Shown here: positions 1 through 9,065 of the stretch, in pieces
How positions within the stretch are numbered: the first letter of the stretch is position 1
Layout: the number at the start of each line of letters is the position of its first letter
NCBI GenBank assembly: GCA_016788165.1
Contig: JAEUTH010000008.1
Location: forward strand, 175,402 to 239,401
Direction: 5' to 3'
DNA length: 64,000 nucleotides
DNA from: Bacteroidia bacterium
GTDB taxonomy: Bacteria > Bacteroidota > Bacteroidia > AKYH767-A > OLB10
Notes under the pieces: generated by a model
The model's input: only the letters and a program-made list of their open reading frames with translations
Databases searched by the model: none
Told to the model about the DNA's origin: nothing
Program-made: the position numbers and the translations under genes

Positions 1-588
1 GCAACGATTAGGCGTGGCAAATTTAGGCCACCAATAATCGTGGTTATGCCAATCGGGTTTCGAAAAATATGCACCCGTTTTAAAACCTTTTGTCCGAAAC
101 GACTTAAAAATTTCGGCAGTAACATTTGCCTTCGTATTATAATAAAAGGGGCATGATGTATCCGTAATTTTATAGTTTGTAAATTTTGTATCGAACATGC
201 AAAAACCATCATGGTGTTTGGTAGTAAAAATCACATACTTCATGCCTGCATAGGCAGCAGCTTCGGCCCATTTATCAGGGTCAAATTTTGTTGGGTTAAA
301 CGTATGTTGCAGTTGTTCGTAGCTTTTTTTATAGGCTTCGTAATCATTGGCAAATGGACCACGCCTTACACACCAATCCTCATCTTCGCTGCATATACTC
401 CAACTTTCAACCACACCCCATTGGCTATATGGCCCCCAATGCATTAACAAGCCAAACTTTAATTGCTGCCATTGATTTAAACTTTCAACTACGGCCGAAT
501 CGGTTGGGTAATAGTATTTTTGAATTTGGGCTTTTGTTTGGTTGAAAAGTGCAACTATTAATGCAATAATTATTTTTTTTCTGCTCAT
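1..588 (-). CDS. alpha-L-fucosidase, GH29 family (N-terminal part, runs off window)
   Basis: The minus-strand reading frame opens with ATG at 588-586 and stays open to base 1, giving the first 196 residues; the C-terminus lies outside the window. After a hydrophobic signal-like start (residues 4-15) it shows the GH29 signature order: KFGLLMHWGPYSQWGVVESW near residues 43-62, FDPDKWAEAAAYAGMKY, then TTKHHDGFCMFDT and YFSKPDWH. These match the N-terminal half of the (beta/alpha)8 barrel of retaining alpha-L-fucosidases, which release terminal L-fucose from glycans. The catalytic nucleophile region is not in view. The signal peptide implies export to the periplasm or surface. It diverges from the T9SS protein at 772. 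Family call is firm; substrate linkage is unknown. Confidence 0.93.
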   Translation of the reverse strand, partial: MSRKKIIIALIVALFNQTKAQIQKYYYPTDSAVVESLNQWQQLKFGLLMHWGPYSQWGVVESWSICSEDEDWCVRRGPFANDYEAYKKSYEQLQHTFNPTKFDPDKWAEAAAYAGMKYVIFTTKHHDGFCMFDTKFTNYKITDTSCPFYYNTKANVTAEIFKSFRTKGFKTGAYFSKPDWHNHDYWWPKFATPNRC

Positions 589-732
589 GTTAATTTACGT
601 TTTGTGTAATAATGATAAATAAAATCAAGTGGAATATTTTAAAAGTAAACCATATTTAATAGCAAGAAATTGCCAATGAAAAGAAGCTTTAAAATTTTAC
701 CAAATACTTCACAATTGCTATTAATATACTAA

Positions 733-740
733 TACATTTG
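733..740 (+). promoter_or_regulatory. candidate -7 element TACATTTG
   Basis: This octamer fits the Bacteroidota -7 consensus TAnnTTTG and lies 31 bases before the ATG at 772. A TTG at 715-717 is only 15 bases upstream, shorter than the usual spacing, so the -33 part is doubtful. Confidence 0.5.
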
Positions 741-771
741 CGTTTTAATACTTTAAACAAATTTATCGAAA

Positions 772-2511
772 ATGAAAAAATTTACATTATTAAGTTTCGC
801 AGCATTGTTAAGCACGGGCTTGATGGCGCAAAGCGATTCAAAAGTTGCAGGCAAAGTACCTGTAATGCGCAACAATTTTAACCAAAACACAGTTGCTAAC
901 AAAGGTGGTTCATCGGTGTTTGCAACTATTTACACGCAAGATTTTGCTAGCGGTGTACCGGCTGGTTGGGCAATTACCGACAGCTCGGGTGGTGGTAAAA
1001 TTTGGACGTATGATACCGATGGCCCATCAGGTGCATCAGGTTCACCGGCAGATGCCATTTTATCGCCAACAGCATCAAACGGTTTCATGATTATGGACGA
1101 TGATAATTATGGACAAGGTACCGGTGCTACCCGTACCGATTTAATTACAACTGCTATAAACTGCGCAGCTTTTCCCGCAGTTAAAATTAAGTTTGTTGAT
1201 TTTTATCGTCACTATGTTCCTGCAGCATCAGAAGCCGTACTTTATGTAAGTAATGACAGTGTTAACTGGACTGATATGTACCATGCCGAAACGGGTTTAG
1301 CTAACAACGCTGCAACAACTAACCCACATAATGTTGAGCTTGATTTAACATCGGTTGCCGGTGGTCAGAGTACTGTTTACTTAATGTTTACTTACCGGGG
1401 CGATTGGGGTTACTATTGGGAAATTGATGATATCGAATTGTTTGAACCATCGGCTGTTGACGCTGGAGTAGCAGCTACTGCTTTTCCTTTCACAGGTTGT
1501 AGCTTAAGCAGCACATCTCCGGTTTCAATTTCTGTATTTAACTCAGGTGCAACGGCAATATCTAATGTGCCGGTTTCATATTCGGTTAACGGTGGTACAG
1601 CAGTAAACGAAACAATAAGTAATACCATTGCGCCTAACGATACATTTCTTTACACCTTTACACAAACTGCCGATTTATCAGCAGGAGGTGTGCATGCAAT
1701 TAGTTTAAGTGCAACATTAACGGGCGATGGCAATGCTGCAAATGATACTACTACAGCTTATGCTTTATCAGTTGCCTCAATCAGTGTGCAAACCAATGCA
1801 TACACTATGGGCTTCGAAACAACTGATGATTACTCAGGTTATACAGTTGAAGATGTGGATGGTGATGGAACCAGTTTTGATATAATAAACACTTTAACCC
1901 ACACTGGTGGTTTTTGTTTACGCAAACCAGGTAGCGGTATTCCTGATAATAACTGGATATTTACAACCTGTTTCGACTTTGACGCTGCAACACCTTACTC
2001 ATTAACTTTTTGGTATAAAAACTTTGAATTAGCTACACCTTGCGAAATTGCTGCACATTTAGCTACTTCAAATACCAACACAGCAACTACAACTAATATT
2101 GTTACTTGTCCTATTCCGGCTGATACAACTTATCAATTCAGCAATAATACTTTTACTGTACCAACAACAGGCAAATACTATATTGGTTTTAATTTCTTTG
2201 CACAAGGTGCTACCAGTTCATTACGTTTAGATGATATCGTTGTAAGTGTGGTTTCTGCAATTGGAGATAACGAAGCAACTTCGATTACTGCTTATCCTAA
2301 TCCTTCGAATGGTTTAGTAGCCTTAAAAGGATTAAGTGGAAACGGTGTGGTTTCTGTTGTAAATCAAATGGGTCAGGTTGTTGTAACCAAGTCATTCAGC
2401 AATCAAACTTCATTAGGTTTAGATTTAACTGCTCAACCTGCAGGTTTATATCATGTTAAAGTTCAAAATGGTAACACCATTAGTAATTTAACAATTAATG
2501 TAAATCGCTAA
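772..2511 (+). CDS. T9SS-exported protein with choice-of-anchor J-like domains
   Basis: A 579-residue secreted protein. Residues 1-20 form a signal peptide ending in LMAQ. Residues about 50-220 resemble a choice-of-anchor J/MAM-like beta-sandwich (TQDFASGVPAGWAI, later FVDFYRHYV and the closing WEIDDIELF). Residues about 228-330 look like a CARDB/Ig-like repeat (VSISVFNSGATAISNVPVSY). A second anchor-J-like module follows at about 345-495 (MGFETTDDYSGYTVEDVDGD ... RLDDIVVSV). The C-terminus, from AYPNPSNGLVALKG onward, is a type A T9SS sorting domain, so the protein should cross the outer membrane through the type IX system and be released or surface-attached. No catalytic motif is visible, so adhesion or matrix binding is an inference. 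It is monocistronic and ends at a strong terminator. Confidence 0.88.
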   Translation: MKKFTLLSFAALLSTGLMAQSDSKVAGKVPVMRNNFNQNTVANKGGSSVFATIYTQDFASGVPAGWAITDSSGGGKIWTYDTDGPSGASGSPADAILSPTASNGFMIMDDDNYGQGTGATRTDLITTAINCAAFPAVKIKFVDFYRHYVPAASEAVLYVSNDSVNWTDMYHAETGLANNAATTNPHNVELDLTSVAGGQSTVYLMFTYRGDWGYYWEIDDIELFEPSAVDAGVAATAFPFTGCSLSSTSPVSISVFNSGATAISNVPVSYSVNGGTAVNETISNTIAPNDTFLYTFTQTADLSAGGVHAISLSATLTGDGNAANDTTTAYALSVASISVQTNAYTMGFETTDDYSGYTVEDVDGDGTSFDIINTLTHTGGFCLRKPGSGIPDNNWIFTTCFDFDAATPYSLTFWYKNFELATPCEIAAHLATSNTNTATTTNIVTCPIPADTTYQFSNNTFTVPTTGKYYIGFNFFAQGATSSLRLDDIVVSVVSAIGDNEATSITAYPNPSNGLVALKGLSGNGVVSVVNQMGQVVVTKSFSNQTSLGLDLTAQPAGLYHVKVQNGNTISNLTINVNR

Positions 2512-2533
2512 AACTTAGGTTTACTTAATCAGG

Positions 2534-2567
2534 AAAGAGGTCTTGCATTTTTGCAAGGCCTCTTTTT
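2534..2567 (+). terminator. rho-independent terminator after the T9SS protein
   Basis: The arms AAAGAGGTCTTGCA and TGCAAGGCCTCTTT (one G-U pair) flank a TTTT loop and run into a T-rich tract, 22 bases after the stop codon. Confidence 0.9.
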
Positions 2568-2863
2568 GTTTGGTGCTTAAGCAGATAATTTATACATATA
2601 AAAAAATTCCAAAATAATCAGGCCTGATTGGCTATTAAAATAATAGTGCAGGCTTTTCAGGTATGAATTTTTATAGCCGTAGCTTTTTAAAGATATAGAT
2701 ATAGTTAAATGGAAATTATATTTAAATCTCATTGTTTTACTAAATGTTTCAATACAAGTTAACAATACCTAAATACCGTTTAAGCAAGTAATAATGCTAA
2801 TTCATGTAGCTGTTTTTAATTGGATCTTACTACGTGAAGTAAAATAAAATGGACAGGCTTAAA
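2568..2863. other. AT-rich intergenic stretch, no gene seen
   Basis: No open frame with recognisable content was found between the terminator and the end of the minus-strand TPR membrane protein. The only structure noticed is a perfect 14-base palindrome, AATCAGGCCTGATT, at 2616-2629. Confidence 0.6.
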
Positions 2864-4771
2864 TTATTTAGCACCCGCTTGTGCTGCCATATCAAAATAC
2901 ATTTTAGCATTGTATTGGTCGCCTTTGTTTTGATAGGTAATACCTAAAAATTTTAAAGCCATCACATTATTAGGGTCGCATTTTACGGCAGTTAAAAAAT
3001 TTTGAATGGCTGCATCTAACTGACCCAATGTACCATAAGCACTACCCAGGTTACACCATGCTTCGCTGTAGTTAGCATCAAATTGTGTGGCTTTGCTAAA
3101 TGCGGTAATGGCTTCGTTATACTTACCGGTTTCGAAATAAACGGTGCCAATATTGTTATGTACTGTAGCTAAATATGGAGCAACAGCCAATGCTTTGTTG
3201 TAAAAATACATGGCACTGTCTAAATCTTTTTTCTTATAAAATGCAACGCCTAATTGTGCCCATGGCTCACTAAAAGCAGGGTATATTTCGGCCGATTTTT
3301 TTAATTCACTGATACCGCGTGCAATTATTTTTTCTTGTTCGGGTTTAGGAAATTTTTCATAGTAATCGGGTTTACAAATTGCATTACCCAAATAAAAGTG
3401 TGTACGCGTACTTAATGGTGCATTTACCACTCCGCTTTCATAAAGCGTAATATTGTCTTTCCAAACCCTGCTGTAGGAAAAAGTTTTAAGACTGTATAAC
3501 AGCGCCACTAAACAAACAGTTGCAGTAAGCATGTATCGAGCTTTGAAAAATGCAGTAATGCTTTCAACTTTTATTGTGGGTTTACTTATAAATGCATCCA
3601 ACAAAAAAGCAACACCCATACAATAAGCCAATGCCGGTGTGTACATTAATCGTTCGGCCATATTGGTACCAATTACCATTAAAAAGTTAGATGATACTGA
3701 CGATACAATAAAGAAGAAAATTACAACCATTGCATATGGGTTCTTTTTAGCAAACCCTTTTATAGCAATTATAAGTAATGCAGCATACAAAATAAATGCT
3801 AGTAAAAACCGCCAATCAGATACGCTGCTAAGTGGTATTTGATTAAACGAATAATCAAAAACTAATGGATGCGGAAAAATTAAAAGCATTGCATACATAC
3901 CCATAATTACAACAGCTGTACACTTTTGAATTAAAAAGTTAGGTGCTGCCATTAATGAATTATCGGCTATGGATGGAGGGCCGGCATTATTGTCTTTTAA
4001 AATATTATATCGGATAATTAAAAACAAAATAGCAGGTATCCAAAAAACCCAGGTTTTGCTTAACGATTGTGTAACAGTGTGGTTTGTAAAGAAGTAAACA
4101 AACAATGGAAACACCAGAACAAAAGTTATAGACGACTCTTTGCTTAGCAAAGCCAAAAAGAAACTTAAGCAGGAAAGTAGTACTGTACTTGTTTGTGGTT
4201 TTTGAATGTTGCGATGCAGTAAATTTAATGCGATGATAAAAAACAGAAAGCCTAAAATTTCGTCTAAACTTTTAATGTTGGCAACTACTTCAACGTGTAT
4301 GGGGTGGGTTATAAATAATAAACTCGCAATAAACGATACGTATATATTGGCTGTAAATCGTTGTAGCGTAATAAATAATAAATATCCGGTTAAGGCATAC
4401 ATTACTAAATTAAGTAAATGGAAAGGAAATGCATTGTTTGGAGCCCATTGCCATAGTACAGCAAAAGCAGCCTTGCTTAATGGGCGATAAAGTTCATCAC
4501 CTTGAATATTGTAGCCGAAACGGTAACTGCTTTTAAAAATTTCGCCTAAAGCAGCTATACCTTGTTTGGTTTGTCGGTTTTCGATTATTGCGCTGTAATC
4601 GTCTAAGGCAAATCCAAAACCTAATGTTTGTGCATAAATGATGCATCCAATAAAACCGACAAATAATGCCAGCGAATTAGAAAGTGGATGCGCCCACTTG
4701 GGTGCTTCTATATTTTTTGCCAACCCTGATTTTGTTTTTATGGGTTGAGGCTTAATTTTTTTAAGTTGCAT
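2864..4771 (-). CDS. TMTC-like GT-C membrane glycosyltransferase with C-terminal TPRs
   Basis: A 635-residue protein. Residues about 30-430 contain many hydrophobic helices. An acidic pair, D57-D58 (FALDDYSAI), follows the first helix in the first periplasmic loop, as in GT-C enzymes of the PMT/TMTC type, where it is catalytic. The SYRFGYNIQGDELYRPLS segment that follows is typical of this group. Residues about 440-635 form tetratricopeptide repeats (PAFSEPWAQLGVAFYKKKDL, NNIGTVYFETGKYNEAITAF, WCNLGSAYGTLGQLDAAIQN). The family transfers sugars from lipid carriers to proteins; here donor and acceptor are unknown. It starts 20 bases after the TPR lipoprotein gene and is probably co-transcribed with it. 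A purely scaffolding role is the alternative. Confidence 0.78.
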   Translation of the reverse strand: MQLKKIKPQPIKTKSGLAKNIEAPKWAHPLSNSLALFVGFIGCIIYAQTLGFGFALDDYSAIIENRQTKQGIAALGEIFKSSYRFGYNIQGDELYRPLSKAAFAVLWQWAPNNAFPFHLLNLVMYALTGYLLFITLQRFTANIYVSFIASLLFITHPIHVEVVANIKSLDEILGFLFFIIALNLLHRNIQKPQTSTVLLSCLSFFLALLSKESSITFVLVFPLFVYFFTNHTVTQSLSKTWVFWIPAILFLIIRYNILKDNNAGPPSIADNSLMAAPNFLIQKCTAVVIMGMYAMLLIFPHPLVFDYSFNQIPLSSVSDWRFLLAFILYAALLIIAIKGFAKKNPYAMVVIFFFIVSSVSSNFLMVIGTNMAERLMYTPALAYCMGVAFLLDAFISKPTIKVESITAFFKARYMLTATVCLVALLYSLKTFSYSRVWKDNITLYESGVVNAPLSTRTHFYLGNAICKPDYYEKFPKPEQEKIIARGISELKKSAEIYPAFSEPWAQLGVAFYKKKDLDSAMYFYNKALAVAPYLATVHNNIGTVYFETGKYNEAITAFSKATQFDANYSEAWCNLGSAYGTLGQLDAAIQNFLTAVKCDPNNVMALKFLGITYQNKGDQYNAKMYFDMAAQAGAK

Positions 4772-4791
4772 AGTAGGGTGGTATGTTGGTT

Positions 4792-5322
4792 TTACTGTAT
4801 GGAGTCGTTCTGCTTTCCTATTAATTCGTGTGCAATTTCTAAATCAGTTTTATACATGTTTTGTAATAACCACCTTACGGATTCTGCCTGATGATAGTTT
4901 GGAAACTTTACCAGCAGTTGTTGGTAGGCTTCGCTGGCTTTTACTTTATCGTATTGCACATTGTCAAGCAAGAAGGCTTTAAAAAAATAAGCATCAGCTA
5001 CCCCATTATACTTTGGGAAATTAATAATCACACTGTCATAAAGGTTTAAGGCCAACTGTGGCTGATGTGCATGGGCAGCAACATCTGCAGCTTTAAATAA
5101 GTAATAAGCACTTATTGTATCAACCGGGTTGAGCCGGGCATAGCTGATGTATAGGTCAATCATTTGTTGGGCTTTCGCATAATTAACTACACCTGTGGTG
5201 TCATTTTTTAACTCCGACTCTTTTTGAGCTATTTCTTTTTGTAATTTACTATTTTCATTACAACCTGCTACTATGATTATACCAACACTAATTGCAAATA
5301 AGCGAACTTTATTAAAAATCAT
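4792..5322 (-). CDS. TPR-like lipoprotein
   Basis: A 176-residue protein with an N-terminal hydrophobic segment and a lipobox, VAGC at residues 18-21, so it should be lipid-anchored in the envelope. Residues 25-40 are a short charged helix (KLQKEIAQKESELKND). From about residue 45 come helical pairs resembling TPR or YfiO/BamD-type repeats (AYYLFKAADVAAHAHQPQLA, LYDSVIINFPKY, AYQQLLVKFPNYHQAESVRW). The repeated FPxY/FPNY motif resembles the outer-membrane lipoprotein TPR family, but it is too short to be BamD. It sits between the SDR gene (39 bases upstream) and the GT-C/TPR gene (20 bases downstream). Its function is unknown; a partner-binding role for the adjacent membrane protein is inference. 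Confidence 0.72.
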   Translation of the reverse strand: MIFNKVRLFAISVGIIIVAGCNENSKLQKEIAQKESELKNDTTGVVNYAKAQQMIDLYISYARLNPVDTISAYYLFKAADVAAHAHQPQLALNLYDSVIINFPKYNGVADAYFFKAFLLDNVQYDKVKASEAYQQLLVKFPNYHQAESVRWLLQNMYKTDLEIAHELIGKQNDSIQ

Positions 5323-5361
5323 ATATTAAAGTTTAAAGTGAAAATTTTTTTGCAGTTAAAT

Positions 5362-6159
5362 TTAAAGCGGTGCATTTTTTTCTTTTCTCATTTCGTTGTA
5401 AACAATATTGTCTAACAAGCGAGGAAAAAACTTACTTAAAAATACGGCCAGTTTGCCTTGCAGCGTTAGTGTAATACTACGCTTACGTTTATGTACTGCA
5501 GCTATTATATGTTTGGCTACTATTTCAGCAGGCATCATTTTACTTTCGTCACGCGATGATTGATTGTGCATTTTGCCCGTGGCATTTAATGCAGCATACC
5601 TTATGTTACTGGCTGTAAAACCGGGTCTTGCTATCAATACATGCAAACCTGTTTTTAAGTTTTCGGCCCGAAGCGTTTCCATAAATCCTTCTAATGCAAA
5701 TTTAGATGCACTGTAACCGGTGCGAGCCGGTAATCCTTGTTTTCCGGCAATTGATGAAATGGCCACAACGCTACCTTTGTTTATTAAAAGCGATGGTAAA
5801 GCATATTTGGTACAATATACAGCACCCCAAAAATTAGTGTTCATTAACTTTTGTAAAACATCTAAATCAACATCTATAAACAATGCACGCATACTAATGC
5901 CAGCGTTACATATTAGTATATCTATTCTGCTATATAATTTTAATGTTTCTTGAATCAGATTTTTACAGTCAGCCTCTATGGTTACATCACATACAAATGC
6001 TTTTGAGCGTCCACCAAATTTATTTATTTCTGTTTCAGTTTCAAGAAGCACATTTTTATTACGCCCTGCAATTACTACGGTAAAGTTTTGTGTGGCATAC
6101 TGTATTGCCAAGGCTTTGCCTATTCCTGATGTGGCTCCTGTTATTATTACTACTTGCAT
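5362..6159 (-). CDS. SDR-family oxidoreductase
   Basis: A classical short-chain dehydrogenase/reductase. The Rossmann glycine motif TGATSGIG is at residues 7-14 of the chosen start, followed by CDVT, the NAGIS motif, and the catalytic Ser (AISSIAG) and Tyr/Lys pair in YSASKFALEGF. It reduces or oxidises an unknown substrate with NAD(P)H. I start at the ATG at 6159 because the nucleotide-binding strand begins at once (MQVVIITG). The in-frame ATG at 6186 would add nine residues. The C-terminal ~50 residues (GKLAVFLSKFFPRLLDNIVY) are amphipathic to hydrophobic, as in membrane-associated SDRs of the DhrS7 type. It is the first gene of a likely minus-strand operon with the lipoprotein and GT-C genes. 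Confidence 0.88.
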   Translation of the reverse strand: MQVVIITGATSGIGKALAIQYATQNFTVVIAGRNKNVLLETETEINKFGGRSKAFVCDVTIEADCKNLIQETLKLYSRIDILICNAGISMRALFIDVDLDVLQKLMNTNFWGAVYCTKYALPSLLINKGSVVAISSIAGKQGLPARTGYSASKFALEGFMETLRAENLKTGLHVLIARPGFTASNIRYAALNATGKMHNQSSRDESKMMPAEIVAKHIIAAVHKRKRSITLTLQGKLAVFLSKFFPRLLDNIVYNEMRKEKNAPL

Positions 6160-6311
6160 ATAATCTTTCAGCATAAAGCGCAACAAAGGAAAGATATTTT
6201 TAGGCAGTGTATCATAGCGACTTTTGATTTATTCTGAAACTTAGTTTGTAAAAAAATTAATTTCAGTTGATTTTTAAACAAAATATAAAATGTAAATATG
6301 CTTTTAGGTAT

Positions 6312-6743
6312 ATGAAAAGTGCAAATCCAATACATTTAATTTGGTTGATTGTTTCATGCATAGGTCTCTTTTTTGGTGGTAGTCATATTTCCAAGCTGGT
6401 TCATTTGTATGTTGAAGCCTTACATGCACAAAATGTTACGGCAGTTGTTAAGTCAAAAATACTTTCCGAAAAAAGTGAAGCGTTTAAAACGGCTTACGTA
6501 CTTAATTTTAATATTACAAACCTCAATCAGTTATATAATGGTAAGATATTTTATTCGCTCAACGACAAGCTAAACACAGGCGATTCGGTAGCTATAATAC
6601 ATTGTAGTCAAATAAAGTATAGTACATTTAGTGGATTTTCGAACCGATATGCAAGCTCACTTTTTTATGCAGTGATTTTCTTGATTCTGGGTTCAGCTTT
6701 TGGTTTGGTTTGGTACAAATCAGTATTTAAAAATGTCGGTTAA
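6312..6743 (+). CDS. small membrane protein, DUF3592-like
   Basis: About 143 residues from the ATG at 6312; an in-frame ATG at 6267 would add 15 polar residues before the first helix. One transmembrane helix lies near the N-terminus (IHLIWLIVSCIGLFFGGSHI) and one near the C-terminus (SLFYAVIFLILGSAFGLVWY). They enclose a beta-rich extracytoplasmic domain with the phrase YNGKIFYSLNDKLNTGDSVAIIHC. This layout (helix, small beta domain with a charge-poor GDxVxVxY-like phrase, helix) matches DUF3592-type proteins. No function is known. Its neighbours, the SDR gene in divergent orientation and the 37-residue membrane peptide downstream, give little guidance. Confidence 0.65.
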   Translation: MKSANPIHLIWLIVSCIGLFFGGSHISKLVHLYVEALHAQNVTAVVKSKILSEKSEAFKTAYVLNFNITNLNQLYNGKIFYSLNDKLNTGDSVAIIHCSQIKYSTFSGFSNRYASSLFYAVIFLILGSAFGLVWYKSVFKNVG

Positions 6744-6780
6744 TACATGTTATATCCAATAACCATAATATATTTGTAGC

Positions 6781-6894
6781 ATGCTTCAATACATCATTAT
6801 CGCATTGCTTTTTGTCTTGTCGGTAATTTATTTAATCGTAAGAATATTCCCTAAAAAGAACAGCAAAAGTTGTTCTGCTTGCCAAAAGCATTAG
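6781..6894 (+). CDS. 37-residue FeoB-associated Cys-rich-like membrane peptide
   Basis: ATG at 6781 gives 37 codons and TAG at 6892. The peptide has one N-terminal transmembrane helix (LQYIIIALLFVLSVIYLIVR), then a basic linker (PKKNSK) and a terminal Cys/His cluster, SCSACQKH. This one-helix plus CxxCxxxH design matches the small FeoB-associated Cys-rich membrane protein family, which often accompanies ferrous iron transporters. No feoA or feoB lies nearby, so it is an orphan here. The tail could bind iron or zinc; this is inference. A TAnnTTTG match (TATATTTG, 6769-6776) lies only four bases before the ATG, which would make the message nearly leaderless if it is used. Confidence 0.68.
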   Translation: MLQYIIIALLFVLSVIYLIVRIFPKKNSKSCSACQKH

Positions 6895-7016
6895 GTTATA
6901 GTTGTGCGAAAACGGCATTAAATTTCTAAGGGCGGGTTAATTAACTAATGTTAACGATGCTGTACCAACAACAGGTATATTTTCGGCCTTTATTCATATC
7001 CATATTTTTATTGAAG

Positions 7017-9065
7017 ATGAAAAAATTCTCGGTATTGCTTTTGGCAATTTCAATGGTGCTAACATACGCCATCTCATCCTGTACAACAACAAACAAAACA
7101 GCAACTGCATTTGAAGGTGTGAACATGGCTAATTTCGATACAACCATTAATCCTGCTGATGATTTTTATACATACGTAAATGGAGGTTGGCTCAAAAACA
7201 ATCCGGTGCCATCAACAGAAGCCCGTTGGGCATCCTTTAGCGAGGTTACAGAAAATAACCTAAAAGTGCTTTTGCAAGTTTGCCAAGATGCCGCATCTAA
7301 CAAAACGGCAGCACCGGGCAGCAATGAGCAAAAGATTGGCGATTTCTATGCATCGGGTATGGATTCTGTTAAACTCGAAGCAGATGGTATAAAACCTTTA
7401 CAAGACGATTTCGAAAAAATCAATTCCATAAAAACAATAAGTGATGTGGTGAGTTTCATTGCCAAAAGCCAAAGTATGTTTATGGCACCGGCATTTGCTT
7501 TTTATGCAGGTCAGGATGATAAAAACAGCTCTTCAATTGTACCACAATTACATCAGGCAGGTTTGGGTTTGCCCGATAGAGATTATTACACAAATCAGGA
7601 CGCACGCAGTGCAAATATCAGATTGGAATATGCAAATCATATTGCAAAAATGTTTGAATTGGCGGGCAGTAATATGGATGATGCAAAATCGGCAGCAGCA
7701 GCCGTAATTGACATAGAGACACAATTAGCTAAGGTTTCGCTAACGCGCACCGCCATGCGCGACCCCAATTTGATTTATAATAAAAAAACCATTTCCGAAG
7801 TTTCGGTTTTAATGCCCAATCTCAATTTCGAAAACTATCTGACTTTGTTAGGTGTAAATAATGCATCCTATGTAATTATTGACAATCCAATATTTTATCA
7901 AACAGTAGATAAAATGTTGGCATCCATAGCAATTGACAAATGGAAAACATACTTAAAATGGAATGTAATTAATAGTTGGGCAAGTTGCTTGAGTAATGCA
8001 ATGGTTATGGCCGATTTTGACTTTAACCAAGGCATACTTAAGGGCACCAAAGAAATTAAACCACGTTATAAACGTGTTATAGAAAGTACTGATCAGTTTT
8101 TAGGCGAAGCCTTGGGCGAGTTATATTGCAACAAAGCATTTACACCCGAAACCAAAGCGCGTGCTTTAGAAATGGTAAACAATTTAGGTGTTGCTTTACG
8201 CGATAGGATTAATACGCTAACTTGGATGAGTGCCGCAACTAAAACGAAAGCAATTGCAAAGCTCAATAAGTTTGTAAATAAAATCGGATATCCTGACAAG
8301 TGGCGCGATTATTCTAAATTAACCATTGATAAAAGTTCTTATTGCCAAAATGTACAGCGCGCTTCTGCTTTTGAATTTAACCGGATGATTGCCAAAATAG
8401 GACAGCCGGTTGATAAAACAGAATGGGGAATGTCGCCACCTACCGTAAATGCATATTACAATCCCGGTTTTAACGAAATCGTATTTCCGGCAGGTATTTT
8501 ACAACCTCCTTTTTTTAATGCCAAAGCCGATGATGCAATAAATTATGGGGGCATAGGTGGCGTAATTGGACATGAAATGACACATGGCTTTGATGATCAG
8601 GGCCGGTTATATGATTTAGATGGAAATCTGAAAAATTGGTGGACAGAAACCGACAGTGCAAACTTTGTTCAAAAGGCAAATGTTTTGGTTAGCCAGTTTA
8701 ACAACTACACTGTGCTTGACTCGATGCATGTTAATGGCGAACTTACACTTGGCGAAAACATTGCCGACTTAGGCGGGTTAACCATTGCTTATGAGGCTTT
8801 TAAAAAGACAAAGCAGTTTAAAGATCAGCAAAAAATAGATGGTTTTACACCCAATCAACGGTTTTTTATAGGCTGGGCAACAGTATGGCGTCAAAATGTA
8901 CGCGAACAAGAACAAATGCGCAGGTTAATAGTTGACCCCCATAGTCCGGGCAAATTAAGGTGCAATGGCCCGCTTAGTAATATGCCTCAATTTTATGAAG
9001 CATTTGGAGTTAAGCAAAACAACGGCATGTGGCGTAATGAAAACGAACAAGCCAAAATCTGGTAA
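7017..9065 (+). CDS. pepO: M13-family zinc endopeptidase lipoprotein (neprilysin/PepO-like)
   Basis: A protein of 682 residues from the ATG at 7017, chosen because it begins a lipoprotein signal (MKKFSVLLLA ... ISSC, Cys22); an upstream in-frame ATG at 6948 lacks this feature. The M13 N-terminal domain starts with DTTINPADDFYTYVNGGWLK. The peptidase domain has NAYYNPGFNEIVFPAGILQP, the zinc-binding and catalytic HEMTH at 519-523, and ENIADLGG with the third zinc ligand Glu580. The usual C-terminal CNGPLSNMPQFYEAF and final tryptophan are present, so it is full length and should be active. It cleaves peptides in the periplasm or at the surface. It is monocistronic as far as I can see. Confidence 0.95.
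   Translation: MKKFSVLLLAISMVLTYAISSCTTTNKTATAFEGVNMANFDTTINPADDFYTYVNGGWLKNNPVPSTEARWASFSEVTENNLKVLLQVCQDAASNKTAAPGSNEQKIGDFYASGMDSVKLEADGIKPLQDDFEKINSIKTISDVVSFIAKSQSMFMAPAFAFYAGQDDKNSSSIVPQLHQAGLGLPDRDYYTNQDARSANIRLEYANHIAKMFELAGSNMDDAKSAAAAVIDIETQLAKVSLTRTAMRDPNLIYNKKTISEVSVLMPNLNFENYLTLLGVNNASYVIIDNPIFYQTVDKMLASIAIDKWKTYLKWNVINSWASCLSNAMVMADFDFNQGILKGTKEIKPRYKRVIESTDQFLGEALGELYCNKAFTPETKARALEMVNNLGVALRDRINTLTWMSAATKTKAIAKLNKFVNKIGYPDKWRDYSKLTIDKSSYCQNVQRASAFEFNRMIAKIGQPVDKTEWGMSPPTVNAYYNPGFNEIVFPAGILQPPFFNAKADDAINYGGIGGVIGHEMTHGFDDQGRLYDLDGNLKNWWTETDSANFVQKANVLVSQFNNYTVLDSMHVNGELTLGENIADLGGLTIAYEAFKKTKQFKDQQKIDGFTPNQRFFIGWATVWRQNVREQEQMRRLIVDPHSPGKLRCNGPLSNMPQFYEAFGVKQNNGMWRNENEQAKIW

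Noticed and set aside
211..545. Two small plus-strand frames at the window start
   Set aside because: The minus strand codes the GH29 fucosidase through this whole stretch.
2577..2765. 62-residue minus-strand frame in the gap after the first terminator
   Set aside because: AT-rich, no promoter match and no family features; likely chance.
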